A stretch of DNA of 64,000 nt from Fluviicola sp. (GCF_029266855.1 NZ_JAQSWB010000005.1:209140-273139), one strand, 5' to 3'; shown: positions 24,343-33,770, counted from the stretch's first letter. Made by a program: numbers and translations. The notes: generated from the letters alone by a model not told the origin.

Positions 24343-25881
24343 TCATTCCTTCACAAACGATTTTCGATCGTATTTTCTGCCGGAGGTAATTTCAAGAATA
24401 TAGAATCCATTCTTCAACAAATCAATTTGAATAAACGGATTTTCCAGCGTTCCTGCAAGAAGCTCTTTTCCTTCGAGGTTCACAATGCGGTAAGTGCCGA
24501 AAGTCAAGCCGTCCACCCGGATTTGGTCTTTCGCCGGATTCGGATAGATGGAAATGGAAAGCTGTTGTTCTTCCTGCAGACCCAGATGCTGCGTTTCACA
24601 ATAAAAATTCTGGTTGTTATAAAAATCCTGGATGTGGTTTGCCACAAGGAACAAACTGTCAACACTGGCAGTCAAATTCAGTTCAAATTTTCTGGCAAAA
24701 ATGGCTGCGTTGTTGTAACAAAGGACTTCTCCGGGCCCAAAATTGACAGGATCATGTCCACTTACGGAACGACGGTCACCGGAAGGATTTCCAAGCATAT
24801 ACTCGTGCCATCCTGTCAAAGAATCCAGATCGTTGTAAATATAAGTGGTGGGTTGATTGTTTGCATCAAGTAATTGACTGCCATCAGGTAAAAGTCCGCT
24901 CAACACATTGTAATATTCCGAAGCAGTATTTAAACCGGAAGGATCTGATATCAGAATATGGGAATACAGACTTCCGTCCAGGTTAAGAATTCCTGCTGCA
25001 GGAGGCATCTCACCATATCCCGGGTTCCCCGAAAAGAATTCATCATTTAAGTCACCGTTGTAAATATAAGCCAGGTTTCTTCCGGGTTCTGTTCCAATGT
25101 AATCGTCATGCGGATTACCTAAATCAAAATCAATAAAATGACCGGCATGAAAATCAGTTAAGGACTGAGTTCCCCGGTTAAAAACAGTGGTTTGGAAAAA
25201 TACAGTATTCGTCAGAGCGCCATCAGTAGAATCGTCGTATTGATAGAACATCATATGAACTTCTAATTGGGCCCTGTCCAGTCCTGAGGAGTGAACACCA
25301 TTCCCGTCATTGATAATGGTATAAACAGCTTTGTCCCCGCGAATGATTGGATACTCCCCATATTCCGGTTCATAAACCTGATCTCCGTCCGAATCATGAA
25401 AAGGGGCAAGAAGCAAACTTTCGCCATTACCGGTATCACCGTTTCCCGGCCAGAAATTAATAATCCCGGGAACCACATAACCCTGATCTGCCCAATGAGC
25501 AATATGGTGATCAATTTGAGCTTTCGTGATGTCCCACAAGGAGAATTGATACTTGTTGATGTATGACTGTGAGCTGTAGTTGGCCTGATTCGGTAAATAA
25601 GGGCCTGGAGTGAAATCAGAATTCATGATTTTAGCGACGGCACCTTTTATACCTCCATTGATGTCTCTACCTACGGCCATGAACGCCGTGGAATAAATAG
25701 AACTAACCAAACTGTCCTTTGGTACAAAGTATCCACCTGTTGTGCTAGGGTTGCTGAAAAACATTCCGTTGTTGGAAACAGAGAATCTGGCATTTGAATT
25801 GGAAGTGGTCAGCGTTAAAGCGCCCTGCCCAAATGCTCCGCTCATTCCCAAGATTAAAATAGAAGTAATGATTGTTTTCAT
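24343..25881 (-). CDS. T9SS-secreted protein of unknown function
   Basis: 512 residues from the ATG giving the signal peptide MKTIITSILILGMSGAFGQ; the upstream 62 codons of open frame are not signal-like. The middle contains the acidic, calcium-site-like stretch 'DSDGDQVYEPEYGEYP' followed by 'IIRGDKAVYTIINDGNG', a pattern I recall from large secreted Bacteroidota proteins. The C-terminal ~75 residues are a T9SS type-A sorting domain ('ISIYPNPAKDQI', 'GFYILEITSGRKYDRKSF'). The protein is therefore exported and probably attached to the surface. No catalytic motif was recognised. It ends at a strong terminator. Confidence 0.88.
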   Translation of the reverse strand: MKTIITSILILGMSGAFGQGALTLTTSNSNARFSVSNNGMFFSNPSTTGGYFVPKDSLVSSIYSTAFMAVGRDINGGIKGAVAKIMNSDFTPGPYLPNQANYSSQSYINKYQFSLWDITKAQIDHHIAHWADQGYVVPGIINFWPGNGDTGNGESLLLAPFHDSDGDQVYEPEYGEYPIIRGDKAVYTIINDGNGVHSSGLDRAQLEVHMMFYQYDDSTDGALTNTVFFQTTVFNRGTQSLTDFHAGHFIDFDLGNPHDDYIGTEPGRNLAYIYNGDLNDEFFSGNPGYGEMPPAAGILNLDGSLYSHILISDPSGLNTASEYYNVLSGLLPDGSQLLDANNQPTTYIYNDLDSLTGWHEYMLGNPSGDRRSVSGHDPVNFGPGEVLCYNNAAIFARKFELNLTASVDSLFLVANHIQDFYNNQNFYCETQHLGLQEEQQLSISIYPNPAKDQIRVDGLTFGTYRIVNLEGKELLAGTLENPFIQIDLLKNGFYILEITSGRKYDRKSFVKE

Positions 25882-26059
25882 AAATTGAGTATTAAGTGAA
25901 TAATAATACTCAACGATGGATTGGGTAGGTGGAGTTGGACAAATGATCAATCTATTGATGCAATGGCATAAGCTGATGATTTGTCGGGATAAGTGGTTGA
26001 TTTTAAGATTTGTGATAAGACCAAGGTTCAATTCTACAGAGCCAAAGCCAGAAAAAGAG

Positions 26060-26089
26060 AAAGCCACTCGTCAGTTCACGAATGGCTTT
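26060..26089 (-). terminator. Intrinsic terminator of the DUF4382-like gene
   Basis: A 7-bp stem (26060-26066 with 26083-26089), extended inside a 2-nt mismatch by 3 bp and closing a 6-nt loop. On the minus strand it runs into a T-rich tract. Confidence 0.75.
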
Positions 26090-26131
26090 TGTGGACATAC
26101 TACTACTACTTATTTACACCACACCTAAGAT

Positions 26132-26656
26132 CTATATCGGGTTAATCGATAAAACCTTGATAACAGGTTTTAAGGAATAAGCTCCTGTACCTTGAGTTAC
26201 AATACTTTGTTCTGCATCAAAATCCAGTAACAATTCGTATGTTGTATTCGGAGCGAAATCCGTATTCAAATTGATCTTTAACCCGGATTGCTGTGCAGAT
26301 GGAGTTGCCAACGGATAGTACAAACTGTCTACCATTACATTGTTCTCATCTCCAAGGATCAAACGGAACTGGTTAAGATGTCCGGATGGTAAAACACCGA
26401 CATTCACCAAGGTTGCTGAAACATCGTTTTGCAAAGTCAACAAATCGTAGATTCCGGCATTTGTCGGAAGATTAATCCATCCCTGCCCATCGTGGTTTAC
26501 CTGCACCTGCAATACTTCTACATTAACCTGCTGGAAATCTCCAGGAGCATCAACCATTTTTACAGTCATTTTGCTACTTCCTTTTTCTTTGTTACATCCG
26601 GTGGATACCAGGAACAATCCTACTGAAGCAACTGCTGCGATAAATAAAGTCTTCAT
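26132..26656 (-). CDS. DUF4382-like lipoprotein
   Basis: 174 residues with a lipoprotein signal (…LFLVSTGCNKEKG, lipid anchor at Cys about 21). The body starts 'MTVKMVDAPGDFQQVNVEVL' and includes 'GIYDLLTLQNDVSATLVN', 'LPSGHLNQFRLIL' and 'TYELLLDFDAEQSIV'. This is the sequence of beta-sandwich elements expected for DUF4382 proteins. These are exported proteins of unknown role, possibly ligand- or carbohydrate-binding. Single gene with a terminator downstream. Confidence 0.88.
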   Translation of the reverse strand: MKTLFIAAVASVGLFLVSTGCNKEKGSSKMTVKMVDAPGDFQQVNVEVLQVQVNHDGQGWINLPTNAGIYDLLTLQNDVSATLVNVGVLPSGHLNQFRLILGDENNVMVDSLYYPLATPSAQQSGLKINLNTDFAPNTTYELLLDFDAEQSIVTQGTGAYSLKPVIKVLSINPI

Positions 26657-26816
26657 AATTCTAGTTTCCCCTTTCTTAATAAAATGTATGCCAAAACGAA
26701 AAACTGCTGATTTAGTTGGTCTTAGCTAATTTCAACAGGAGGATTTTTTTCAAAATGAAAATCCTTTTTTCAAAAAGTGACTAAAAGCAAATAGAGAAAA
26801 TCCAAAAACAATCCAT

Positions 26817-26824
26817 TACCTTTG
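26817..26824 (+). promoter_or_regulatory. Probable -7 element of mfd
   Basis: TACCTTTG matches TAnnTTTG and lies 56 nt before the mfd ATG. It would start an mRNA whose leader contains the hairpin at 26836-26861. Confidence 0.5.
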
Positions 26825-26835
26825 CAACTCTTTGA

Positions 26836-26861
26836 AGGGGGTACAGTGCGCTGTGTCCCCT
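26836..26861 (+). promoter_or_regulatory. Strong hairpin in the mfd leader
   Basis: Eleven consecutive pairs (26836-26846 with 26851-26861, two of them G·T) close a TGCG tetraloop, 19 nt upstream of the mfd start codon. There is no T-run after it, so it is not a simple terminator. It may affect translation, mRNA stability or protein binding. Confidence 0.6.
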
Positions 26862-26880
26862 AAACTGTTTATTCGGAATT

Positions 26881-29800
26881 ATGGACCAGACACATTTTTT
26901 ACAACTTTTCAAAAAGCTCAAAGGACTCGATCAAACAGCTGATTTATTGCAACAGGCGGAAATTCGAATTCACTGGAAAGGGCTGATCGGTTCTTCCAAA
27001 TCGATTGCAGTTGCTTCCGTATGTGAGCAGGTTCCCGGGAATCACCTGTTCGTTTTGGAAGACAAAGAAGCTGCGGCCTATTTTCTCAACGACCTGGAAC
27101 AATTGTACCCGGAGAACAAACATATTTTATTTTACCCGGCTTCCTATCGCACGCCTTATCAATTAGAAGAAACCGATAATGCGAATGTAGTTGCACGGGC
27201 CGAAGTGCTTGAAAAGATCAATACCGGGAAGAACACCTGGGTGGTTACCTATCCGCAGGCATTGTTCGAGCGGGTACCAACACAAAAAAGACTTTCGGAA
27301 AACACCATGCGGGTGGAGCGTGGCAAAACCTATTCCATTGATTTCTTTAATGAACTCTTATTGGAATACGGATTTGAGCGTGTTGATTTTGTTTACGAAC
27401 CCGGACAGTTCTCCATTCGGGGAGGGATTGTCGATATTTTTTCCTTTTCCAATGATCAGCCTTTCCGGGTGGAATTCTTTGGCGATGAGGTAGATTCTAT
27501 CCGGACCTTTGATCCCGTTTCGCAGCTATCTATTAAGACACACACACATTTTTCAGTGGTTCCGAATGTGCAGCGCCAATTGGTTCTGAATGGAAACGGA
27601 ACCTTTTTGGAATTCATCGGAAAGCAGACAACTATCTGGCTTGCGTCGAATGACCTGGTAAAAGCTGCTTTGGATAAGGATTATGAAAAGGCGGTAAAGG
27701 TTTACGAAACGCTTCCCAAAAATACGATCAAGCACAGTTTGCCAAGTGAATTGTATATGCACCCTTCCGACTGGAAAGAACAGCTCCCGGTGCATTCGAT
27801 CGTGGAAATAGGTCCCGAATATGCTTTCAAAGCTTCGGAAACAATTACGTTTGAAACCCTGCATCAGCCAACGTTCAACAAGGACTTCGATTTATTGAAA
27901 GACGATTTGATTGCCCGTAAAAAAGCGGGTGCCCAAAACCTGATCTTTTCCAACCAGCCGAAGCAAATAGAGCGCTTATACCAAATTTTTGAGGACATCG
28001 GGGCGGAAGTAGAATTTGAACCCATGAATATTGCGCTTCACGAAGGTTTTATTATTCCGGCACTGAAACTGGTTTGCTATACGGATCACCAGATCTTTGA
28101 ACGCTACCACCGGTTCAAATTAAAGGAAGGATTCCGCCAGGCGAAACAAGCCCTGACCTTAAAAGAAATATACAATCTTCAAAAAGGAGATTATGTTACA
28201 CATATCGATCACGGAGTAGGACAGTTCTCCGGGCTGCAGACAATCGATGTGAATGGGAAACCGCAGGAAGCGATTCGTTTGGTTTACCGCGACGGCGATG
28301 TCTTATATGTAAGTATTCACTCCCTGCACCGGATCTCCAAATTCACAGGGAAAGACGGAGCAGCTCCGAAGATGAATAAATTGGGAACCCAGGCTTGGGC
28401 AACGCTGAAACAGAAGACCAAAAAACGCATCAAAGAACTGGCTTTCGATCTGATTCAATTATATGCAAAACGCAAATCTCAACCCGGTTTTGCGTTTTCT
28501 CCGGACACTTATTTACAAAACGAGCTCGAGGCATCGTTTATGTACGAAGACACTCCCGACCAGTTGAAGGCCACACAAGCAGTGAAAGAAGACATGGAAA
28601 AAGATACGCCTATGGACCGATTGGTTTGTGGCGATGTGGGTTTTGGAAAAACGGAAATTGCCATGCGTGCGGCATTTAAAGCAGTTGCCGACAGCAAACA
28701 AGTTGCGGTTTTGGTTCCGACAACTATTTTAAGTCATCAGCATGCACGGAGTTTCAAGGAACGTTTCAAGAATTTTCCCGCAAATGTAGATTACATTAAC
28801 CGTTTCAAATCTGCCAAAGATATCACGGCGACATTGAAAAAAGTGGAAAGCGGTGAGATTGATATTTTGGTAGGAACGCACAAAATTGTCAGTGACAAAG
28901 TTAAGTTCAAAGATTTGGGTCTGATCATTATCGACGAAGAACAAAAATTCGGGGTGGCAGTGAAAGATAAACTGAAGACCTTAAAAACAACAGTTGATAC
29001 CTTGACATTAACCGCAACTCCAATCCCGAGAACCTTGCAGTTTTCATTGATGGGTGCACGAGATCTGAGCATTATCAATACGCCACCACCAAACCGTCAG
29101 CCGGTTTTAACGGAAGTAATCACATTCAATGAAGAAAATATCCGCGATGCGATTTCCTATGAGGTGAGCCGGGGAGGACAAGTTTATTTCGTGAATAACA
29201 GACTGGCAAATATCAAAGAAATAGCCGGGATGATCTCACGCCTGTGTCCGGGAGTTCGGGTGGCAATTGGTCACGGACAAATGGACGGAAAGCAGTTGGA
29301 AAAAGTGATGATGGATTTCATCCAGGGCGAATATGACGTTTTGATTGCAACAACCATTATTGAATCCGGGATAGATATCTCAAATGCGAATACCATTATC
29401 ATCAACGACGCACATATGTTCGGATTAAGTGATCTGCACCAGTTGCGCGGGCGGGTTGGACGTTCCAATAAAAAGGGATTCTGCTACCTCATTTCACAAC
29501 CCATCAGTTTACTCACCTCCGAAGCACGCAAGCGTTTGGAAGCTCTTGTACAGTTCTCCGACCTGGGTTCGGGATTCAACATTGCCATGAAGGATCTGGA
29601 TATCCGCGGAGCAGGAAACCTGTTGGGAGGAGAACAAAGCGGCTTTATTTCCGAGATTGGGTTTGAGATGTACCAGAAGATCCTGAACGAAGCCATGGAC
29701 GAATTGAAAGAAGAAGAATTCAAAGACCTTTACGACGACCGGAATACGGAAACCATGGGAGCACATTTCGTAAAAGACTGTGTCCTGGAAACCGATTTCG

Positions 29801-30222
29801 AGTTGCGGATTACGGAAGATTATATCAACAACGTAAGCGAGCGTTTGAGTATTTACCAGGACCTGGATAATCTGAACAGCAAAGAAGAGATCGAAGAATA
29901 CAAAAAGCAACTGATCGACCGCTTTGGTCCACTGCCGCGAGTAGTAAAAGAATTACTGCGTTCCTTTGAACTGCGCTGGCTGGCACAGGAAATTGGTTTC
30001 GAAAAACTGGTTATTAAACAAGGATCAATGATCGGTTATTTCGTAGCAAATTCCCAATCCAAGTACTACGATTCCCCGATGTTCACGCAGGTATTGAAAT
30101 ACGTTCAGAGCAACCCGAAAGACTGCAAAATGAGCGAGAAGAACGATCGTTTGCGGATGATCTACAACCATGTGATGAATATGGACCAGGCATTTGAAAG
30201 GTTGGGGGAGATAGTGGGGTAA
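26881..30222 (+). CDS. mfd: Transcription-repair coupling factor Mfd
   Basis: 1113 residues with all Mfd regions. An N-terminal UvrB-homology module includes 'FYPASYRTPYQLEETD' and 'YEPGQFSIRGGIVDIFSFS'. The RNA-polymerase-interacting CarD-like domain (about 430-500; 'QKGDYVTHIDHGVGQFSGL') follows, then the RecG-like helicase motor with Walker A 'CGDVGFGKTEIAMRAAFKA' (about 580-598), DEEQ box 'IIDEEQKFGV' (about 682) and 'ATPIPRTLQFSLMGARDLS', and a C-terminal TRCF domain. It displaces RNA polymerase stalled at DNA lesions and recruits UvrA for nucleotide excision repair. Single gene with its own TAnnTTTG element and a leader hairpin. Confidence 0.98.
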   Translation: MDQTHFLQLFKKLKGLDQTADLLQQAEIRIHWKGLIGSSKSIAVASVCEQVPGNHLFVLEDKEAAAYFLNDLEQLYPENKHILFYPASYRTPYQLEETDNANVVARAEVLEKINTGKNTWVVTYPQALFERVPTQKRLSENTMRVERGKTYSIDFFNELLLEYGFERVDFVYEPGQFSIRGGIVDIFSFSNDQPFRVEFFGDEVDSIRTFDPVSQLSIKTHTHFSVVPNVQRQLVLNGNGTFLEFIGKQTTIWLASNDLVKAALDKDYEKAVKVYETLPKNTIKHSLPSELYMHPSDWKEQLPVHSIVEIGPEYAFKASETITFETLHQPTFNKDFDLLKDDLIARKKAGAQNLIFSNQPKQIERLYQIFEDIGAEVEFEPMNIALHEGFIIPALKLVCYTDHQIFERYHRFKLKEGFRQAKQALTLKEIYNLQKGDYVTHIDHGVGQFSGLQTIDVNGKPQEAIRLVYRDGDVLYVSIHSLHRISKFTGKDGAAPKMNKLGTQAWATLKQKTKKRIKELAFDLIQLYAKRKSQPGFAFSPDTYLQNELEASFMYEDTPDQLKATQAVKEDMEKDTPMDRLVCGDVGFGKTEIAMRAAFKAVADSKQVAVLVPTTILSHQHARSFKERFKNFPANVDYINRFKSAKDITATLKKVESGEIDILVGTHKIVSDKVKFKDLGLIIIDEEQKFGVAVKDKLKTLKTTVDTLTLTATPIPRTLQFSLMGARDLSIINTPPPNRQPVLTEVITFNEENIRDAISYEVSRGGQVYFVNNRLANIKEIAGMISRLCPGVRVAIGHGQMDGKQLEKVMMDFIQGEYDVLIATTIIESGIDISNANTIIINDAHMFGLSDLHQLRGRVGRSNKKGFCYLISQPISLLTSEARKRLEALVQFSDLGSGFNIAMKDLDIRGAGNLLGGEQSGFISEIGFEMYQKILNEAMDELKEEEFKDLYDDRNTETMGAHFVKDCVLETDFELRITEDYINNVSERLSIYQDLDNLNSKEEIEEYKKQLIDRFGPLPRVVKELLRSFELRWLAQEIGFEKLVIKQGSMIGYFVANSQSKYYDSPMFTQVLKYVQSNPKDCKMSEKNDRLRMIYNHVMNMDQAFERLGEIVG

Positions 30223-30818
30223 TACGAATTCCTAATTACGAACGAAGAGACAATTTGGAGTTGGTTTCCGTGGCGGAGTAAAGTTGAACCACATAGAACA
30301 CATAGGTCATATAGGGGGTTTCTTTTCCTTCGAGCGATGCAAAGAGTACAGATTTTCCCGCAGAGGGCGCGGATGAGCGCGGATTTTTGGTGTTTTTACT
30401 TCAATCTTCGTATGAAACCCTTCTTTCATTGACGCTAGGGTCAGGGCTTTCAGCACTGAAGTTTCGCAATTTGAAAATGAAACACTGCTTCACTGAAGTT
30501 TCGCAGTGTAAAAGTTGACAGTAGCAGACTTTACAGTAGCTACGTCTCGAGGTGGGGTATCTATACCGTATCCATACTTAATAGTGGGAGTAAAGTGGGG
30601 CAATCAATGAGTAAGCCTCACATTCAATGGTTTTTAATTATTCGCTGTAATTCGTTTACAAGAAGTGGTTCTTTGGTTCGATGTACCATTGAATGACAAT
30701 TCAACTACGGGATCTCCATGAGATATGGTTGAAATAGTTATTCCGTATTTAAACCCCAGATATTTTTATATCTTTCCATACATTTTGAACAAACTCATTG
30801 TGCTATAACCCGGAAGCT
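30223..30818. other. Intergenic region with the right copy of the long repeat
   Basis: About 595 bases without a credible gene. 30256-30565 is the right copy of the dispersed repeat. The remainder (30570-30818) is AT-rich, with no further structure that I can support beyond a possible promoter just before the TPR regulator ('tacattttg' near 30779-30787). Confidence 0.7.
30256..30565 (+). repeat. Dispersed repeat, right copy
   Basis: In plus orientation this matches the reverse complement of 3833-4110 nearly base for base at both ends. The middle is longer because it holds two direct copies of CACTGAAGTTTCGCA (30454-30468 and 30491-30505), part of a small hairpin. At its left edge 30256-30281 repeats the last 26 bases of the RNase R gene; in that frame it reads NLELVSVAE-stop. 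No ORF. Confidence 0.9.
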
Positions 30819-32615
30819 ATGTCTTGGAAAATGACGCTATTTACTGCATTGCTGCTTCTGTTCCTTCCGGGATCCGGACTTTGTCAAAAGCGGGCGGAGG
30901 ATAGTTTGGTGAAACGCTTGCAGCAGGTTGGCGGAAAGGAAAAGATCAAAACCTTGTACGAACTTGGAAACCGGCTATTTTACGTGGATTCTTCGGAAGC
31001 CAGGAAATACTTTTCGACGGGTCTCAAGCTTGCTAAACAGTCGGGGTTCCGGTCATTGGAAATTGAGGGCGAATGGAGTCTGGCAGGGGTGGAGGATTTT
31101 TACGGGAGCAAGCTCCAATCGCTTAACCGCTTAATGAAGCTTAGCCGTTCGGGCGGGTTTTCAAGAAGAGACAGCTGTATCGTATTCGGTCTGATCGGAA
31201 ACTCACTGGAAGCATTAGGAGCAAACGAGATGTCGATCGCATATTCCAAGAGATCGCTCAAACATGAATTTAACCTGGACCGGATAGCCCGCTATTACAT
31301 GATCGAACGGATAGCAAGGTTACACTCTAAAATGCACCAGTTTGATTCGGCAAATTTCTATTACAGACATGCACTCAACCTGATCAAAAAGCACAATGAT
31401 CCCGGCGTGATCACACATTGCCTGAATAATATTGGGTCCAATTACCTGGAACAGGGAAATTTGTCTACGGCCAGGTATTTCTTTGACCGGGCAATCAATA
31501 ATTTTCACCTAAATAACAAATATTCGGGAGACAGTACGCTTTATGCTGTGATCCATGACAATCTTGCCAGGATCCATGAACTGCGCGGAGAATATAAGCA
31601 GAGCCTTGAGAAGCAGAAAGAAGCGGTTCGTATGATCACTATCGCGAAACTTGCCCCGCCGGATTTGAAACTGAGAACGCAATTCCTGCTTCATCTTGCA
31701 AAGCTGGAGTCGCATTATGGTCTTTTGGAGGAGGCGAAAAAACACCTGGATGCCGTGAAATTGAAAGATGCCGATACGAAACTCCGGCTGGAATATTATG
31801 ATGTTTTATGCACATATTATGAAAGAACACATCAGCCCGGCAAATTGATCGAGGCATTGCGCAAAAGAGCAGAAACAGCATCTTTGGCATTAAAAGACGG
31901 ATCAATCAATTCAAGGTTGAATGATTTTGTCCGTTTTCAGAACGACCAGATAACACTCGAACTCGAAACACAAAAGAAAGCTCAGCAAAGACTCCAGTCG
32001 ATCAACCGGAAAGAACGGTTATTGGGCATTGGTTCGGTAGCAATTCTTTTAATCATCCTAATCGTTGTTTTCATTGTGAACAGAAAGGTCCAGCAAAGTA
32101 AAAACCAGGCTGCCCGTATTGAACGCAAACTCAATGAAGAAAAATTGAAATACCAGGAACTGGAAGCAGAGCGCTTAACACTGGAACTGGAACTTAAAAA
32201 CAAGGACCTGCTCACGTTTGCCATTAATCTAACCAAGAAATTCGAGTTTACAGATGAGATGGCACTTCGTCTGCAACAACTCAGGAGAAAGAACGCGATT
32301 GAAAAAGGAGATGTGACGGAACTGATCACCTACGTGAAGAGTTTCCAGGCCGTGGATAACGGATTGGCGCTGTTCCAAAATAATGTCAACGAGATCAATA
32401 GTCAATTTTTATGGCGTCTTCATGAAAAGTATCCGGAATTAACTCAAAATGAAAAGGAATTGTGTTTGCTTATAAAGCTCAAACTTTCCTCCAAGGATAT
32501 TGCGACCATGAAAAGCATTACTCCGGAATCAGTAAATGTATTGCGTTCGCGCCTGAGAAAGAAAATGAACCTGGATGCGCGGGACGAATTGTATACCATT
32601 CTGGAAGATATCTGA
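30819..32615 (+). CDS. TPR / transmembrane / HTH regulator
   Basis: 598 residues from the ATG giving the signal peptide MSWKMTLFTALLLLFLPG; a TTG seven codons earlier is less likely. Periplasmic tetratricopeptide repeats (about 40-340) are followed by one TM helix ('LLGIGSVAILLIILIVVFI', about 401-420) and a cytoplasmic coiled coil. A C-terminal LuxR/GerE-like helix-turn-helix ends the protein ('LTQNEKELCLLIKLKLSSKD', then 'ITPESVNVLRSRLRKKMNL', about 535-590). This one-component membrane-bound regulator design is common in Bacteroidota: signal detection by periplasmic TPRs, DNA binding from the membrane. Target genes and signal unknown; monocistronic. Confidence 0.85.
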   Translation: MSWKMTLFTALLLLFLPGSGLCQKRAEDSLVKRLQQVGGKEKIKTLYELGNRLFYVDSSEARKYFSTGLKLAKQSGFRSLEIEGEWSLAGVEDFYGSKLQSLNRLMKLSRSGGFSRRDSCIVFGLIGNSLEALGANEMSIAYSKRSLKHEFNLDRIARYYMIERIARLHSKMHQFDSANFYYRHALNLIKKHNDPGVITHCLNNIGSNYLEQGNLSTARYFFDRAINNFHLNNKYSGDSTLYAVIHDNLARIHELRGEYKQSLEKQKEAVRMITIAKLAPPDLKLRTQFLLHLAKLESHYGLLEEAKKHLDAVKLKDADTKLRLEYYDVLCTYYERTHQPGKLIEALRKRAETASLALKDGSINSRLNDFVRFQNDQITLELETQKKAQQRLQSINRKERLLGIGSVAILLIILIVVFIVNRKVQQSKNQAARIERKLNEEKLKYQELEAERLTLELELKNKDLLTFAINLTKKFEFTDEMALRLQQLRRKNAIEKGDVTELITYVKSFQAVDNGLALFQNNVNEINSQFLWRLHEKYPELTQNEKELCLLIKLKLSSKDIATMKSITPESVNVLRSRLRKKMNLDARDELYTILEDI

Positions 32616-32791
32616 GAAAATAATGACCTGATCAGGTGTTTTTTGCAACACTATTCAAAAAGAACCAACGAAAATAAGCAGAAACCAGTTCTGATTGCAG
32701 TTAAGGTGTTTCTGCTAAATTCCGAAAAATAATAGAAAGCATCGGATTAACTTGATCATTAGTCAATAACCTGTTAATCAATAAATTACAA

Positions 32792-33013
32792 GTGTTTTTT
32801 ATTTTGAATGAACCATCAATAATTGTTGTATCAAAGTTTGGTGAGTTAATATCATTTCTGGAGTTTAAGCGTCATTGTTTAGATCAAGTTAAGGCTAAAA
32901 ATTGGGATTTGGTTTCAGCAAATTATTTCTTTGATACGGTCAAAAAAACACCGGTGAGGTGTATAAAGTTAGGTGATAAAGCATCTGCATATGCGGATGC
33001 TTTAATTTTTTAA
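32792..33013 (+). CDS. Doubtful small ORF (73 codons)
   Basis: An open frame with GTG (or a TTG five codons later) as its only start choices, no SD, in AT-rich intergenic DNA. The predicted peptide has mixed composition ('FLEFKRHCLDQVKAKNWDLV') and could be a real small protein or a remnant. I recognise no family. Listed only because its composition is not obviously shadow-like. Confidence 0.2.
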   Translation: MFFILNEPSIIVVSKFGELISFLEFKRHCLDQVKAKNWDLVSANYFFDTVKKTPVRCIKLGDKASAYADALIF

Positions 33014-33206
33014 ATCAAAGGCTTCTGCGGCTCTGATATCCCTCTGTTTTCCTATCATCTTGAAAAACATGATTCGATTATTTGCTTAATACTTCCTGGT
33101 TGAAGCCCCAAATGCGATTGGATACATTATCCAATTATTCAGCCAATTTTATGTAATCGCAGGCAAGTGAGAAAAGCGTGTTTTTAATTGCATTTTGTCG
33201 CCGAAA

Positions 33207-33243
33207 CCCTTATGAATAAAGGGCTGTTCGCAATATCGCGAAC
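33207..33243. repeat. Two adjacent small hairpins
   Basis: CCCTT/AAGGG (33207-33211 with 33219-33223) is followed at once by GTTCGC/GCGAAC (33226-33231 with 33238-33243), which is nearly palindromic. They sit just upstream of the -33 element of the PH-domain gene, so an operator role is possible. Confidence 0.4.
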
Positions 33244-33274
33244 TTGCAACTTTTCAGTCAATTCGTTATATTTG
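33244..33274 (+). promoter_or_regulatory. Promoter of the PH-domain gene
   Basis: TTG (33244-33246), 20-nt spacer, TATATTTG (33267-33274): a good fit to the Bacteroidota -33/-7 pattern, 22 nt before the ATG at 33297. Confidence 0.65.
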
Positions 33275-33296
33275 ACAGAATGCCATTTAAACGATC

Positions 33297-33725
33297 ATGA
33301 AATTTACCAGCAGAAAGGATGTTTTCTTCAGCATACTAATCCTCGGGACGGTTGTTTTCCTGGCGGTTCTTTCTACATTCGGAATTGCTCTGGGATGGAT
33401 CGAAAAGGGTGATTTTTGGATTACTATTCCTTTAGGAGTGATCATTGTTTTCCTTTTATGGATTTACCTGGGAACTAGTTACGAATTGACGGAAACACAG
33501 CTGATTTACAGGAGCGGACCTCTGAGAGGAAAAATTCAAATAGACCAGATCCGTGAGATTGCAAAGGGAAAAACACTATATGTGGGAATCAAACCGGCTA
33601 CAGCGGGAAAAGGATTGATCATTAAGTTTAAGAAATACGATGAAATTTACATCAGCCCTCTTTCTAATGAGGTGTTTATTGCAGAGATCCTGAAACGAAA
33701 CCCGGATATTGTTATTACCGAATAG
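33297..33725 (+). CDS. Membrane protein with bacterial PH-like domain
   Basis: 142 residues. Two TM helices at the N-terminus ('VFFSILILGTVVFLAVLSTF', 'WITIPLGVIIVFLLWIYLG') precede a cytoplasmic bacterial PH-like fold (about 64-140). The latter includes 'YELTETQLIYRSGPLRGKIQ' and 'IRKIAKG'-like core strands ('IREIAKGKT', 'DEIYISPLSNEVFI'). Similar short PH-domain proteins are common in Bacteroidota with unknown function. It has a clear promoter and is followed by a terminator shared with the convergent BlaI-like gene. Confidence 0.85.
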   Translation: MKFTSRKDVFFSILILGTVVFLAVLSTFGIALGWIEKGDFWITIPLGVIIVFLLWIYLGTSYELTETQLIYRSGPLRGKIQIDQIREIAKGKTLYVGIKPATAGKGLIIKFKKYDEIYISPLSNEVFIAEILKRNPDIVITE

Positions 33726-33745
33726 ATAGAAAGACTTAAAAAGAA

Positions 33746-33770
33746 AACCCTGACGATAAATGTCAGGGTT
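33746..33770. terminator. Terminator between PH-domain and BlaI-like genes
   Basis: A perfect 9-bp stem (33746-33754 with 33762-33770) with a 7-nt loop between convergent genes. It is A-rich on the left, favouring termination of the minus-strand BlaI-like transcript as well. Confidence 0.8.

Larger units (their letters stand above)
32616..33296. other. Long AT-rich intergenic region
   Basis: About 680 bases. It holds one doubtful small frame (32792-33013), paired hairpins at 33207-33243, and a well-formed promoter for the PH-domain gene. I see nothing else supportable; no tRNA or known RNA fold was recognised. Confidence 0.6.

Noticed and set aside
32616..33296. Possible tRNA or structured ncRNA in the long intergenic gap
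   Set aside because: No tRNA arms or recognisable RNA family; only short hairpins next to a promoter.
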